Positions 1 through 7,634 of a stretch of 40,932 nt of DNA are shown piece by piece. The stretch's first letter is position 1; the number at the start of each line of letters is the position of its first letter. The DNA is from Candidatus Kutchimonas denitrificans (GTDB taxonomy: Bacteria; Gemmatimonadota; Gemmatimonadetes; Palauibacterales; KS3-K002): NCBI GenBank assembly GCA_011774835.1, contig JAACAK010000047.1:105131-146062 (forward strand). Direction: 5' to 3'. The notes under the pieces are model-generated. The model made no database searches. It was not told the DNA's origin and saw only the letters and a list, made by a program, of their open reading frames with translations. The translations under genes were made by a program, and so were the position numbers.

Positions 1-80
1 CCACCTGCCTTGCCGACCTCGCTGGCGCGCTGCACGTTCTCCGAGCGGGCCTCGAGGTGGTTGACCGTGAGAGGCGTCAC
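1..80 (-). CDS. possible 5' fragment of a gene running off the left edge
   Basis: Reading leftward from a GTG at 80, 26 codons stay open to the window edge and nearly every third position is G or C, which is how real genes in this window look. The peptide begins VTPLTVNHLEARSENVQRA; I do not recognise a family. No convincing ribosome binding site precedes the GTG, and the frame stays open further upstream, so the true start is uncertain. If real, it would be transcribed away from the small membrane-protein gene that starts at 120. The fragment is too short to be sure it is a gene. Confidence 0.25.
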   Translation of the reverse strand, partial: MTPLTVNHLEARSENVQRASEVGKAG

Positions 81-119
81 GGGGGAGAACAGGAACCCGA
101 CGCCGCTACGGAGCCGGCC

Positions 120-416
120 ATGTCTACAAGTTTGCTCAAGAAGGCTTGGAGGGCGGGTAGAGTTTCCCGGCTGACACTCGTGCTTGGCCTCATCGCCAGC
201 GCGGTGTGGGCGGCCGCCGTAGCTCTCGTAACCGTAAAGTTCATTGTCGACACGATTCGAGAACCCGCGCTCCCGACGGCTCACAAGGTGGTCCTGCTGT
301 TAGTGCTGGTCGTCGCTATTCTATTCCTCGTGATGTTCCTGCCGACGCAATGGCTGATGTACATCCTACTCCGACTTGACGAGCGGCGGCGCAAGGACTC
401 GGACCCGAAAAGCTAG
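120..416 (+). CDS. small two-helix membrane protein, function unknown
   Basis: The gene encodes a 98-residue protein from the ATG at 120; a GTG at 57 in the same frame would add 21 charged residues of poor coding character, so the ATG is preferred. There are two hydrophobic segments, about residues 20-45 (LTLVLGLIASAVWAAAVALV) and 55-85 (VVLLLVLVVAILFLVMFLPT), followed by a charged tail, LDERRRKDSDPKS. This suggests a bitopic hairpin inner-membrane protein with both ends cytoplasmic. Third-position GC is lower than in the hydrogenase genes. It converges on the hydrogenase maturation protease gene, with 6 bases between the stop codons. I do not recognise a family. Confidence 0.55.
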   Translation: MSTSLLKKAWRAGRVSRLTLVLGLIASAVWAAAVALVTVKFIVDTIREPALPTAHKVVLLLVLVVAILFLVMFLPTQWLMYILLRLDERRRKDSDPKS

Positions 417-422
417 CTTCCC

Positions 423-986
423 TCAGCGTGACAGGCCCAGAGCGCGCGCGGCGCGGTCGCCGCTCCTGGCGTTGGCGCTCTGCTCGGGCCGGTTGGGAAT
501 CAGATCATGACCCAACCGGCGCACCTCATCCGCTATCCTCTCCACCAACTCCGCGAGCCGGTTCTCGATGGGCGGCGAGAGAGCGAGGCCCAGCTCGAGC
601 GTTTCGGGCACCAGGCCCAACAGAATCAAGCGCCGGGGGTAGGCGTCGAGCACCGCCAAGGCGTTGAGCAGATCGGCCACCCCAATCTGATGACAGGAGA
701 GCCTGGCCTGCAACTCCGGCGCCACCTCGTCACCCTCGAGTCGCACGAAGGTGCCCGGCGGCCCGGCGGCTCCGACGGCATCGACCAGGATCACGTCGTC
801 GGTCGATCTGATGTGGGACAGCAAGGCCAGCCCCAGCGTGCCCCCGTCCAGAGCCCGGACCGCCTCCGATATGCGATACCGGAGCCGGAATCGCTCGACC
901 GCCGCCACACCCAGCCCGTCGTCGCCGCAGAGAACGTTGCCCAGCCCGAGAACCAGGACGGATGCCTCGTTGCCAGACGCCGTCAT
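423..986 (-). CDS. hupD: [NiFe]-hydrogenase maturation endopeptidase (HupD/HyaD/HybD family)
   Basis: This 187-residue cytoplasmic protease removes the C-terminal tail of the hydrogenase large subunit after nickel insertion. The glycine-rich N-terminal motif LGLGN (residues 13-17) leads into GDDGLGV. Asp69 (in LVDA) and His99 (in SCHQIG) match the conserved acidic and His nickel-sensing positions of HybD-type proteases. The DGGTLG and LLGLVPE segments are also typical of the family. The ATG at 986 overlaps the TGA of the cytochrome b gene by four bases (ATGA), so translation is probably coupled; it is the last gene of the four-gene hydrogenase operon. Its target is probably the 15-residue tail of the large subunit encoded at 1705-3411. 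The C-terminal 25 residues (about 163-187) are polar and Arg-rich and extend past the usual fold. Confidence 0.93.
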   Translation of the reverse strand: MTASGNEASVLVLGLGNVLCGDDGLGVAAVERFRLRYRISEAVRALDGGTLGLALLSHIRSTDDVILVDAVGAAGPPGTFVRLEGDEVAPELQARLSCHQIGVADLLNALAVLDAYPRRLILLGLVPETLELGLALSPPIENRLAELVERIADEVRRLGHDLIPNRPEQSANARSGDRAARALGLSR

Positions 987-1708
987 CGCTCGCTTCCTGC
1001 CTCTTCCGCTGCCAGGTCTTCCGGCGAAACGAATCGATAGCCCGAGAACATCGACTCGATCGCGGCGTTCTTCGCCGCGCGGGCGACCAGAAGGGCACAG
1101 GAGATGTGGTGTATGATGAACAGGACGATCAGCCACATGCAGACGTGGTGAATCCACCGGGCGGTCTGAACTCCCCCGAACAGCGGCAACAGACCCGCGA
1201 AAATCCGCATCGGCGAGCCCGCACCGGCGCTGACCGCGAACATCGCGTAACCGGTCAGCGCCATCACAATCAGCGTGACATAGACCAGCACGTACGTCAG
1301 TCCGGCCAGGGGATTGTGGCCGACGAATCTCGGGGTCTCGGCACGGAAGAAGATGTAAAACTTCAACCACTCCCACGTCTGCCTCCAGCGACTCTTGCTG
1401 GTCGGGATGAGCTGTTGCCAACGGGCATAGCGATTCCCAACGAACATCCATACGATCCTGGCGATCTCCGACAGGCTGAATACGATCGCGGCGAAGAAGT
1501 GAACGGCCAGCACCGTCGCCATCACGAACTCCTGTCCCGCCGGGTCCGGCGCGACGAGGAACGGATGCCCGATGTAGAACCCCGTAATCGCCAAGACGGT
1601 GATCGATATGGCCAGCAGCCAGTGGGTCAGGCGAACCGGCAGGTCCCAGACATAGACTCGGACCAGCTTGGGTTTAACGGCCGGGGCCGGGGGTGCCACG
1701 GTACTCAT
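983..1708 (-). CDS. hupC: hydrogenase cytochrome b subunit (HupC/HyaC-like)
   Basis: A 241-residue integral membrane diheme cytochrome b that passes electrons from the hydrogenase small subunit to the quinone pool. Four hydrophobic helices are visible. Candidate heme-b ligands are His29 (in LTHW), His70 (in LAVHF), His187/188 (in WIHHV) and His200/201 (in IIHHI), which is the HyaC/HupC pattern of one His in each of the first two helices and a pair in the last. The start chosen is the ATG at 1708, which forms an ATGA overlap with the large-subunit stop. An upstream ATG at 1765 lies inside that gene and would add only a polar, Arg-rich extension. Its presence argues that the hydrogenase is membrane-bound and quinone-linked rather than soluble. 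Confidence 0.9.
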   Translation of the reverse strand: MSTVAPPAPAVKPKLVRVYVWDLPVRLTHWLLAISITVLAITGFYIGHPFLVAPDPAGQEFVMATVLAVHFFAAIVFSLSEIARIVWMFVGNRYARWQQLIPTSKSRWRQTWEWLKFYIFFRAETPRFVGHNPLAGLTYVLVYVTLIVMALTGYAMFAVSAGAGSPMRIFAGLLPLFGGVQTARWIHHVCMWLIVLFIIHHISCALLVARAAKNAAIESMFSGYRFVSPEDLAAEEAGSER

Positions 1709-3411
1709 TGGACCCTCACTTTCACCAACTCGCGACCGGCGCGGTCCACGACATGGACGCCGCACGCCATGCAGGGATCGAACGAGTGCACGGTTCGCAG
1801 GATCTCGATCGGCTGCTCGGCGTCGGCCACCGGGGTGCCTACCAGAGCTTCCTCATACGGCCCGCGCTGGCCAGCGGCATCCCGCGGCCCCGCGTTCCAG
1901 GTGCTGGGCACCACACACTGGTAGTTCGCGATCTCCCCGTCGACGATGTGAACCCAGTGCCCGAGGGCACCGCGCGGCGCTTCGTGGAAGCCCGCTCCGC
2001 TGCATTCCGCTGGCCAGTTGGCCGGATCCCACATCGAGTTGTCGTGGATGTCCAGTTGGCCGCGACCCATGTTGTCGGCCAGCTCGTCGAGCCAGTCCTC
2101 CATCTTCTCCGCCAGGACCAAGGTCTCGATACCCCGGGCCGCCACCCGCCCCAGGGTCGAGAACAAGGCCTCGGGTCCCACGCCGAGCTGGCCGAGAGCG
2201 TAGTTGACCAGCTCCTGCACGCGTGAATGACCCGAGCCGTACGCCACGAGCATGCGTGACAGAGGGCCGACCTCCATCGACAACCCGTCATAGCGCGGCG
2301 ACTTCAGCCAGCTGTACTTCTCATCGGTGTTCAACAGCTCGTACGGCGGCTCGGGCCCGGTGTAATTGGGGCGGGTCTCGCCCGCTGCCGGATGAAGCCC
2401 TTCGCTGTCCCCAGCCTCGTACTCGTACCAGGAGTGGGTAACGAACTCGGTGATCTTCGCCGGATCCATCGGCTCGACATTGCTCAGGTCCCGACTTCGG
2501 ATCACGCCGCGGGGGAGGAAGAGCGGAGCGTTCGAGTCATCGCCTTCCGGGTACTCACCGTAGGCCAGATAGTTGCCCACGCCGGCACCGTAGCCCGCCC
2601 AATCCTTGTAGAACGAGGCCACCGCTAGCAGGTCCGGGATGTAGACCTTCTCCACGAACGCCCGTCCCTCCCTGATCAACTTACGCATCATGGAGATGGA
2701 GGTCATGTTCAGGGACCCTTGCTTGTCGGCATCGAGCGGCGTGGCCATTCCCCCAACCAGGAAACTCTGCAGATGCGGGTTCTTGCCACCGAGTACCGCG
2801 TGGATCCTGATGAAATCCCGCTGCCAGTCGAGAGCCTCCAGGTAATGGGCCACGGCCAGGAGGTTCGCCTCGGGGGGCAGACGATAGGCCGAGTGGCCCC
2901 AATAGGCGTTGGCAAACGGCCCCAGCTGGCCGCGATCGACGAACTGCTGCACGCGCTCCCTCACACCGGCGAAATACGTCGCGCTCGACAGCGGCCAATC
3001 GGAGATCGACTGGGCGAGCCGAGCGGTCGCCGCGGGGTCAGCGGACAGCGCCGAGACGATGTCCACCCAGTCGAGAGCGTGCAGGTGGTAGAAGTGGACG
3101 ACGTGGTCCTGGACCATCTGCGAGGCCATGATCAGGTTGCGCAGCAGCCGCGCGTTCGCTGGCGGCCGGGCACCGATGGCATTCTCCACCGCGCGGATCG
3201 ACGTAATGGCGTGTACCGTGGTGCAGACCCCGCAGATCCGCTGGGTGAAAGCCCAGGCGTCTCTCGGGTCGCGGCCCTTGAGGATGGTCTCGATGCCCCG
3301 AAACATGGTCGAGGAGGACCAGGCGTCCCTCACCACACCGCCATCGACCTCTGTTTCGATCCGCAAGTGGCCCTCGATGCGCGTGATCGGATCGATAACG
3401 ACGCGGGTCAT
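1705..3411 (-). CDS. hupL: [NiFe]-hydrogenase large subunit, group 1 uptake type
   Basis: A 568-residue catalytic subunit carrying the NiFe(CN)2CO site, exported with its small partner. The L1 motif RICGVC (residues 58-63) and the L2 motif DPCMACGVH (545-553) supply the four Cys nickel ligands (C60, C63, C547, C550). RIEGH at residues 11-15 contains the conserved Glu13. The protein ends 15 residues after His553 (tail VVDRAGRELVKVRVQ), the expected substrate for the maturation protease encoded at 423-986. Length and motifs match group 1 membrane-bound H2-uptake enzymes. Its ATG overlaps the small-subunit stop (ATGA) and its own stop overlaps the cytochrome b start. Together with the unusual small subunit this could be one of the high-affinity subgroups, but sequence motifs alone do not settle the subgroup. 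Confidence 0.97.
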   Translation of the reverse strand: MTRVVIDPITRIEGHLRIETEVDGGVVRDAWSSSTMFRGIETILKGRDPRDAWAFTQRICGVCTTVHAITSIRAVENAIGARPPANARLLRNLIMASQMVQDHVVHFYHLHALDWVDIVSALSADPAATARLAQSISDWPLSSATYFAGVRERVQQFVDRGQLGPFANAYWGHSAYRLPPEANLLAVAHYLEALDWQRDFIRIHAVLGGKNPHLQSFLVGGMATPLDADKQGSLNMTSISMMRKLIREGRAFVEKVYIPDLLAVASFYKDWAGYGAGVGNYLAYGEYPEGDDSNAPLFLPRGVIRSRDLSNVEPMDPAKITEFVTHSWYEYEAGDSEGLHPAAGETRPNYTGPEPPYELLNTDEKYSWLKSPRYDGLSMEVGPLSRMLVAYGSGHSRVQELVNYALGQLGVGPEALFSTLGRVAARGIETLVLAEKMEDWLDELADNMGRGQLDIHDNSMWDPANWPAECSGAGFHEAPRGALGHWVHIVDGEIANYQCVVPSTWNAGPRDAAGQRGPYEEALVGTPVADAEQPIEILRTVHSFDPCMACGVHVVDRAGRELVKVRVQ

Positions 3412-4577
3412 GACTGACCTCCCTTCTCTTGATCCGCGGCCCCTTCGGCCTCGGTCGTCGTCGCCTCAGCCCTGGCCGCGGCCGCTTCGGCCCTGGCCGT
3501 GGCCGCTTCAGTCTTCAGCCGCCTTCCGTACTGAACGAAGCCTCCGATCGCATAGGCTGCGGCCACGCCCGCGGTGGCCCACAACCCCACCTTGTCTGCG
3601 GTCGCGTGCACCCCGAATCCCGGCACGCCGGACAGGTGCGCGTAGAAAGGCGTCATCTTGTCCCAGAAGTCCGGTTCGGCGCACCCGATGCAGGGGTGGC
3701 CGCAGCCGACCGGCCAGCTGGTCCCCTCGTTCCAGCCGATCTTCGGGCAGTTCTGGAATGTGACCGGTCCCTTGCAGCCCATCTTATAGAGGCAATAACC
3801 CCGGCGATGCCCCTCATCCCCCCAGTTCTCCACGTACTGACCGGCATCGTAGTGGGCCCTGCGCTCGCAGTTGTCGTGGATCGGCTTGCCATACGCAAAG
3901 AGGGGCCGTCGGTAACGGTCGACGGGCGGCCAACGGCCGAAGGTCATGTAGTAGACGACGACGGCCGCCACGTTCTCGGCGTTGGCGGGACAGGCCGAAA
4001 GGTTGATGAGGTTCCTGAGACCAGGCACTGCATCGCCGACGCTCAGTGCGCCCGTCGGGTTGGGCGCCGCCGCCGGAAGGCCGCCGAACGCGGCGCACGT
4101 GCCGATGGCGAGCGTCGCAGCGGCATCCCCGCACACCTCCTGCGCGATCTGGAGCGCCGATCGGCCACCGATCGTACAGTACGCCCCGTTCGCTCCCGTC
4201 GGAATCGAGCCTTCCACCACGGCGATGTACTCGCCCCGCTTCCCTTCGACCACGCCCGCCCGCGCCTCCTCCGCACGGTGACCAGCCGCCGCCATAATGG
4301 TTTCATGGTAGTCGACCGACAGTATGTCGAGCACGATGTCAGCGGTCGTCGGCCGGGCAGCCCTCAGGAACGTCTCGGTGTTGCCCGCGCAGTCCTGGAA
4401 CTCGAGCCATATCAGCGATGGCTTCTCCTCGGTCTGTAACGCTCGAGCGATACGGGCGCCGGCTTCTCTCGGCATCGCCATGATCGATGCCATCACCCCG
4501 CAGAAACCGAGGAAGTCCCGACGTGATACACCCCGTCGTTCCAGCTCCTCGACGAACCAACTCTCCGACTTTGCCAT
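3408..4577 (-). CDS. hupS: [NiFe]-hydrogenase small subunit with Tat signal and C-terminal anchor
   Basis: A 389-residue electron-transfer subunit. The start is the ATG at 4577, preceded by GGAGGTGAC. The Tat motif SRRDFLGF (residues 18-25) directs export of the folded dimer. Likely cluster ligands: proximal C63, C161, C196; distal H234, C237, C262, C268; medial C277, C296, C299. The usual second proximal Cys is absent: the motif reads D62-C63-A-G-N66 where classical enzymes have C-x-x-C. An extra Cys292 sits in VGCGHPC. A transmembrane helix near residues 331-350 anchors the complex beside cytochrome b. It is followed by a low-complexity Ala/Glu/Arg tail built partly from a 7-residue repeat. 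Actinobacterial-type high-affinity hydrogenases are known to ligate the proximal cluster with three Cys and one Asp, so Asp62 is a candidate ligand here (inference). Confidence 0.95.
   Translation of the reverse strand: MAKSESWFVEELERRGVSRRDFLGFCGVMASIMAMPREAGARIARALQTEEKPSLIWLEFQDCAGNTETFLRAARPTTADIVLDILSVDYHETIMAAAGHRAEEARAGVVEGKRGEYIAVVEGSIPTGANGAYCTIGGRSALQIAQEVCGDAAATLAIGTCAAFGGLPAAAPNPTGALSVGDAVPGLRNLINLSACPANAENVAAVVVYYMTFGRWPPVDRYRRPLFAYGKPIHDNCERRAHYDAGQYVENWGDEGHRRGYCLYKMGCKGPVTFQNCPKIGWNEGTSWPVGCGHPCIGCAEPDFWDKMTPFYAHLSGVPGFGVHATADKVGLWATAGVAAAYAIGGFVQYGRRLKTEAATARAEAAAARAEATTTEAEGAADQEKGGQS
3466..3507. repeat. 21-bp tandem repeat (two copies) in the 3' end of the small-subunit gene
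   Basis: Two head-to-tail 21-bp units (3466-3486 and 3487-3507) differ at two positions. They encode a 7-residue Ala/Arg/Glu repeat in the C-terminal cytoplasmic tail of the hydrogenase small subunit. Being a multiple of three, copy-number change would lengthen or shorten the tail without shifting the frame. Confidence 0.75.
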
Positions 4578-5141
4578 GACGTCACCTCCGTGAGGGCGTC
4601 CTTCGCTTGGAGTGACCGGGTATTGAACGCGCGGTCGCTTCACTCCACACAATCGCCGCCAGCGATGAACGTTCACTTCGCTGGCGCCAGCGAAATCAAA
4701 AACGGACACGACGAAGTCTGACCCGCCAGGCTCTCTGCTTGCGGTCAGGCAGATCTATCCGGAACGGAAACGATTGTTTACTCTCGGCTGCTCACGGTGC
4801 GTGTGTCTCATTCTCCCCGCGAAGCACATGCCAGAGAACCCTTCGGTCCCGATCCTGCCCCTCTACGCCCATTGCCCGTATCGAGATGCCGAACGAGAAC
4901 TGTTTTCGACGTTTTGGTCAGCCCGAGATGTCTCAGCGTGTCCGCAATTGTGGCGAAACGCCCACCTGGGGGCGAGGCACAACGCCCCTCGGGGCGACCT
5001 GTCCAGGGCCGCCACTTCGGAGACGGCTCGGCCGCGCCGGGCCAGACGTTCGGTGACCCCCGTTGACCCCGAGGGCATGCTGACTGCAGAATGGTGGTTC
5101 ATCGGGACAATCCCAACTCAGGCCGAAGGAGGACTGGATCG
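4578..5141. other. 564-base divergent control region between hupSLCD and hypCDE
   Basis: No gene is credible here: ORFs in this stretch lack coding character. It must hold the promoters for the hydrogenase operon (leftward) and hypCDE (rightward). I see several dyads: an 8-bp inverted repeat at 4608-4615/4640-4647 (TGGAGTGA/TCACTCCA), which would lie in the hup leader; a dyad cluster at 4657-4694; and CGCCCC-TC-GGGGCG at 4983-4996. I could not find a convincing sigma-70 or sigma-54 promoter by eye. Confidence 0.7.
4657..4694. promoter_or_regulatory. cluster of dyads upstream of hupS, candidate operator
   Basis: An 18-bp perfect palindrome, TTCGCTGGCGCCAGCGAA, occupies 4677-4694. The half-site CGCCAGCGA recurs at 4657-4665, and between them lies the 10-bp palindrome TGAACGTTCA (4666-4675). 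Three copies of the same 9-mer in 38 bases, about 80-117 bases before the hupS ATG, look like a dimeric regulator's binding array. This is inferred from symmetry alone; no regulator gene is adjacent. Confidence 0.45.
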
Positions 5142-5435
5142 ATGTGTCTCGGCGTACCCGGTCAGGTGGTGGAGGTCAACGGTCTCGTAGCGAGCGTAGA
5201 TTTCTGGGGCGTGCGTCGCGAGGTCCGTCTCGACATCGTTGACCAGCCGGTGGAGCCGGGCGATTACATCCTCAATCACGTCGGCTTCGCCATTCGCAAG
5301 ATCCCTGCGGAGGAGATCGAAGAGACCCTCGCACTCTATGAAGAGCTGCTCCAGGCGGCGGAGAGCGACATGATGTCGGCCGATGTCCACGGCGAGCTCG
5401 AGGCCACGGCTCCGGAGGGCGACGGACATGACTAG
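5142..5435 (+). CDS. hypC: hydrogenase maturation chaperone HypC
   Basis: A 97-residue cytoplasmic chaperone that shuttles the Fe(CN)2CO unit from HypD to the apo large subunit. It begins MCLGVPG; the Cys after the start Met is the essential iron and large-subunit contact of the family. The ATG at 5142 is preceded by GAAGGAGG at a good distance. A longer version from 5091 would bury the essential Cys and is rejected. The C-terminal portion (AESDMMSADVHGELEA) extends a little past the usual 75-90 residues. It overlaps hypD by 8 bases, so the pair is probably co-translated. It is first of a hypC-hypD-hypE operon divergent from hupS. Confidence 0.95.
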   Translation: MCLGVPGQVVEVNGLVASVDFWGVRREVRLDIVDQPVEPGDYILNHVGFAIRKIPAEEIEETLALYEELLQAAESDMMSADVHGELEATAPEGDGHD

Positions 5436-6573
5436 CGTGGGCACCAGTAAGATCAGCGGGCAGGCGAAGGAGCTGAAATTCCGCGACCCTGCCCAGGCCC
5501 GAGCGCTCTCCGCTCGCCTCGCCGGGTTGTGCGACGAGATCGGTCGCGAATCGGTCCAGGTGATGCACGTCTGTGGTAGCCACGAGCAGGCGATCGCCCG
5601 TTACGGTCTTCGTGCCGTTCTGCCGAAGACCCTCGACCTGATCATGGGCCCCGGCTGCCCCGTCTGCGTCACCGACATGCCGGAAGTCGATGAGGCGGTC
5701 GTGCTGGCCGTGGACGGCGCGTTGATCGCGACCTACGGCGACATGGTCCGGGTGCCCGGAACGGCGAAATCGCTGGCCGACGCGGCGTCGGAAGGGGCGC
5801 GGGTCGAGGTGGTCTACAGCGCATCGCAGGCGGTCGAGCTGGCGCGCTCCTGCGAGGCCGAGGTCGTCTTCTTCGCCACGGGCTTCGAGACCACGGCGGT
5901 GGCGACCGCGGCGATCGTGCTCCAGGACGATCTTCCGCCCAACTTCTCGATTCTGTCCGCCCACAAGTACGTGCCGCCGGCGATGGAGATCGTGGCCCGG
6001 ATCCCGGAGACGCGGGTCGAGGGGTTCCTGGCGGCAGGCCATGCGGCGACGATCACCGGTTGGGGCCTGTTCGAGGATTTCGTCGACCGTTACGGCCTGC
6101 CGGTGGTCGTCGCCGGGTTCGAGCCCCTCGACATCCTGGCCGGGCTGGTGCGGCTGGTCGAGCTGATCCGCGACGGCCAGGCGAAGGTGGAGAATATGTA
6201 TCCCCGCTGCGTCACGCGTGAGGGCAACACGGTAGCCCAGGACCAGATGTGGCGGGTGTTCCGAACCGCGAGCGGCATGTGGCGCGGGATCGCCGACATC
6301 CCCAACGGCAACCTGCGGCTGCGAGAGGAGTTCGCTCATCTGGACGCACGCGCGCGCTTCGATATCGACACCCGGCGACTGCGCGCCCACGTGCCCTCCA
6401 AACTCACCGAGCGCTGCATTTGCGGAACGATCATGTCGGGACTGGCGCTACCCACCGACTGCGAGCTGTTCGGGAAGGAGTGCGATCCCGAGAACCCCGT
6501 CGGCGCCTGCATGGTGAGCAGCGAAGGGACCTGTAAGATCTGGCATCAATACGGCGGCCATCCCGAGCTATGA
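5428..6573 (+). CDS. hypD: hydrogenase Fe-site assembly protein HypD
   Basis: A 381-residue [4Fe-4S] protein that, with HypC, assembles the Fe(CN)2CO moiety. The ATG at 5428 lies inside the hypC end. Diagnostic motifs are HVCGSHE near the N-terminus, GPGCPVC, and the Cys-rich C-terminal block (CICG, ECD, GACMVSSEGTC) that ligates the iron-sulfur cluster. FATGFETT and AGHAATITG are further conserved HypD segments. Length is as expected for the family. Its stop overlaps the hypE start (ATGA at 6570-6573). Confidence 0.97.
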   Translation: MTSVGTSKISGQAKELKFRDPAQARALSARLAGLCDEIGRESVQVMHVCGSHEQAIARYGLRAVLPKTLDLIMGPGCPVCVTDMPEVDEAVVLAVDGALIATYGDMVRVPGTAKSLADAASEGARVEVVYSASQAVELARSCEAEVVFFATGFETTAVATAAIVLQDDLPPNFSILSAHKYVPPAMEIVARIPETRVEGFLAAGHAATITGWGLFEDFVDRYGLPVVVAGFEPLDILAGLVRLVELIRDGQAKVENMYPRCVTREGNTVAQDQMWRVFRTASGMWRGIADIPNGNLRLREEFAHLDARARFDIDTRRLRAHVPSKLTERCICGTIMSGLALPTDCELFGKECDPENPVGACMVSSEGTCKIWHQYGGHPEL

Positions 6574-7622
6574 GCGACCGGGTCGGCGAGAAGTACGGCG
6601 TTCTGGGCGAGCGGGTGACGCTGAAGCACGGCGCGGGCGGCCGCGCCATGCGAATGCTCATCGAGGACAAGCTCGCCGCGGGTTTCGCCCCGTTGGCCGA
6701 CGGCGAGATCGGGCTGGCGGCGATGGACGACGGCGCCGCCTTTCGCCTCGGCGATGGCTGGCTCGTCGTCACCACCGACTCTCACGTCATCCATCCCGTG
6801 TTCTTCCCCGGCGGCGACATCGGGCGGCTGGCCGTGGCCGGAACGGTCAACGACCTGGCGGTGATGGGGGCCACCGATGTGCTGGGTCTCACCTCCGCGA
6901 TGGTGATCGAGGAGGGTTTCCCGCAATCCGATCTGGAGCGAATTCAACGTTCGATGCAGGAGACCTGCCAGGAGGCCGGCGTAACGATCGTCACCGGCGA
7001 CACCAAGGTGATGGGAAAGGGGGAGCTGGACGGCATCATCATCAACACGACGGGCGTAGGGCTGGCCGAGTCGATCGTGTCGGACAGCGGGCTCAATCCG
7101 GGCGACCGGATCGTGCTCACCGGTCCCATCGGCGAGCACGGAATCGCCTTGATGGCGGCGCGTCGGGGCCTCGGGCTCGAGGGCGACCTGCGATCCGACG
7201 TCGCGCCCATCAACGATCTGATCCGCACCGCCCGTGGCGCCGCCGACGGCTCGATCGTCGCCATGAAGGACCCGACCCGCGGTGGCCTCGCCAGCGCGCT
7301 CACCGAGATGGCGGAGAAGAGCGGCGTCGGCATCGTCATCGACGAAGCGTCGGTCCCGGTCACCGACGTGGTCCGGGCCGCCGCCGAGATCCTCGGCCTC
7401 GACCCCTTCCACATCGCCAACGAGGGGAAGGCGGTCATCGGCGTCCGTCCCAACGCCGCCGACGCCGTGCTGACCGCGCTGCGTTCTAACCCGCAAGGCA
7501 AGGACGCTGCGATTGTCGGCACCTGCATCGATGAGCATCGGGGCCGCCTGATCCTCGATACCGGCTTCGGTCGCCGGCTGGTCAGCGAGCCGGAGGGCGA
7601 GCCGTTACCGCGGATCTGTTGA
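6570..7622 (+). CDS. hypE: hydrogenase cyanide-ligand synthesis protein HypE
   Basis: A 350-residue PurM-like ATPase that dehydrates a carbamoyl group on its C-terminal Cys to a thiocyanate, the source of the CN ligands. The protein ends exactly in PRIC (residues 347-350), the obligatory carrier tail. The N-terminal LKHGAGGRAM and the DPTRGG segment are typical of the AIRS/HypE fold. The ATG overlaps the hypD stop. Its stop faces the stop of hypF across 12 bases, so the two hyp transcription units converge here; I see no clear terminator in the gap. Confidence 0.97.
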   Translation: MSDRVGEKYGVLGERVTLKHGAGGRAMRMLIEDKLAAGFAPLADGEIGLAAMDDGAAFRLGDGWLVVTTDSHVIHPVFFPGGDIGRLAVAGTVNDLAVMGATDVLGLTSAMVIEEGFPQSDLERIQRSMQETCQEAGVTIVTGDTKVMGKGELDGIIINTTGVGLAESIVSDSGLNPGDRIVLTGPIGEHGIALMAARRGLGLEGDLRSDVAPINDLIRTARGAADGSIVAMKDPTRGGLASALTEMAEKSGVGIVIDEASVPVTDVVRAAAEILGLDPFHIANEGKAVIGVRPNAADAVLTALRSNPQGKDAAIVGTCIDEHRGRLILDTGFGRRLVSEPEGEPLPRIC

Positions 7623-7634
7623 CCAGGTCGATAC

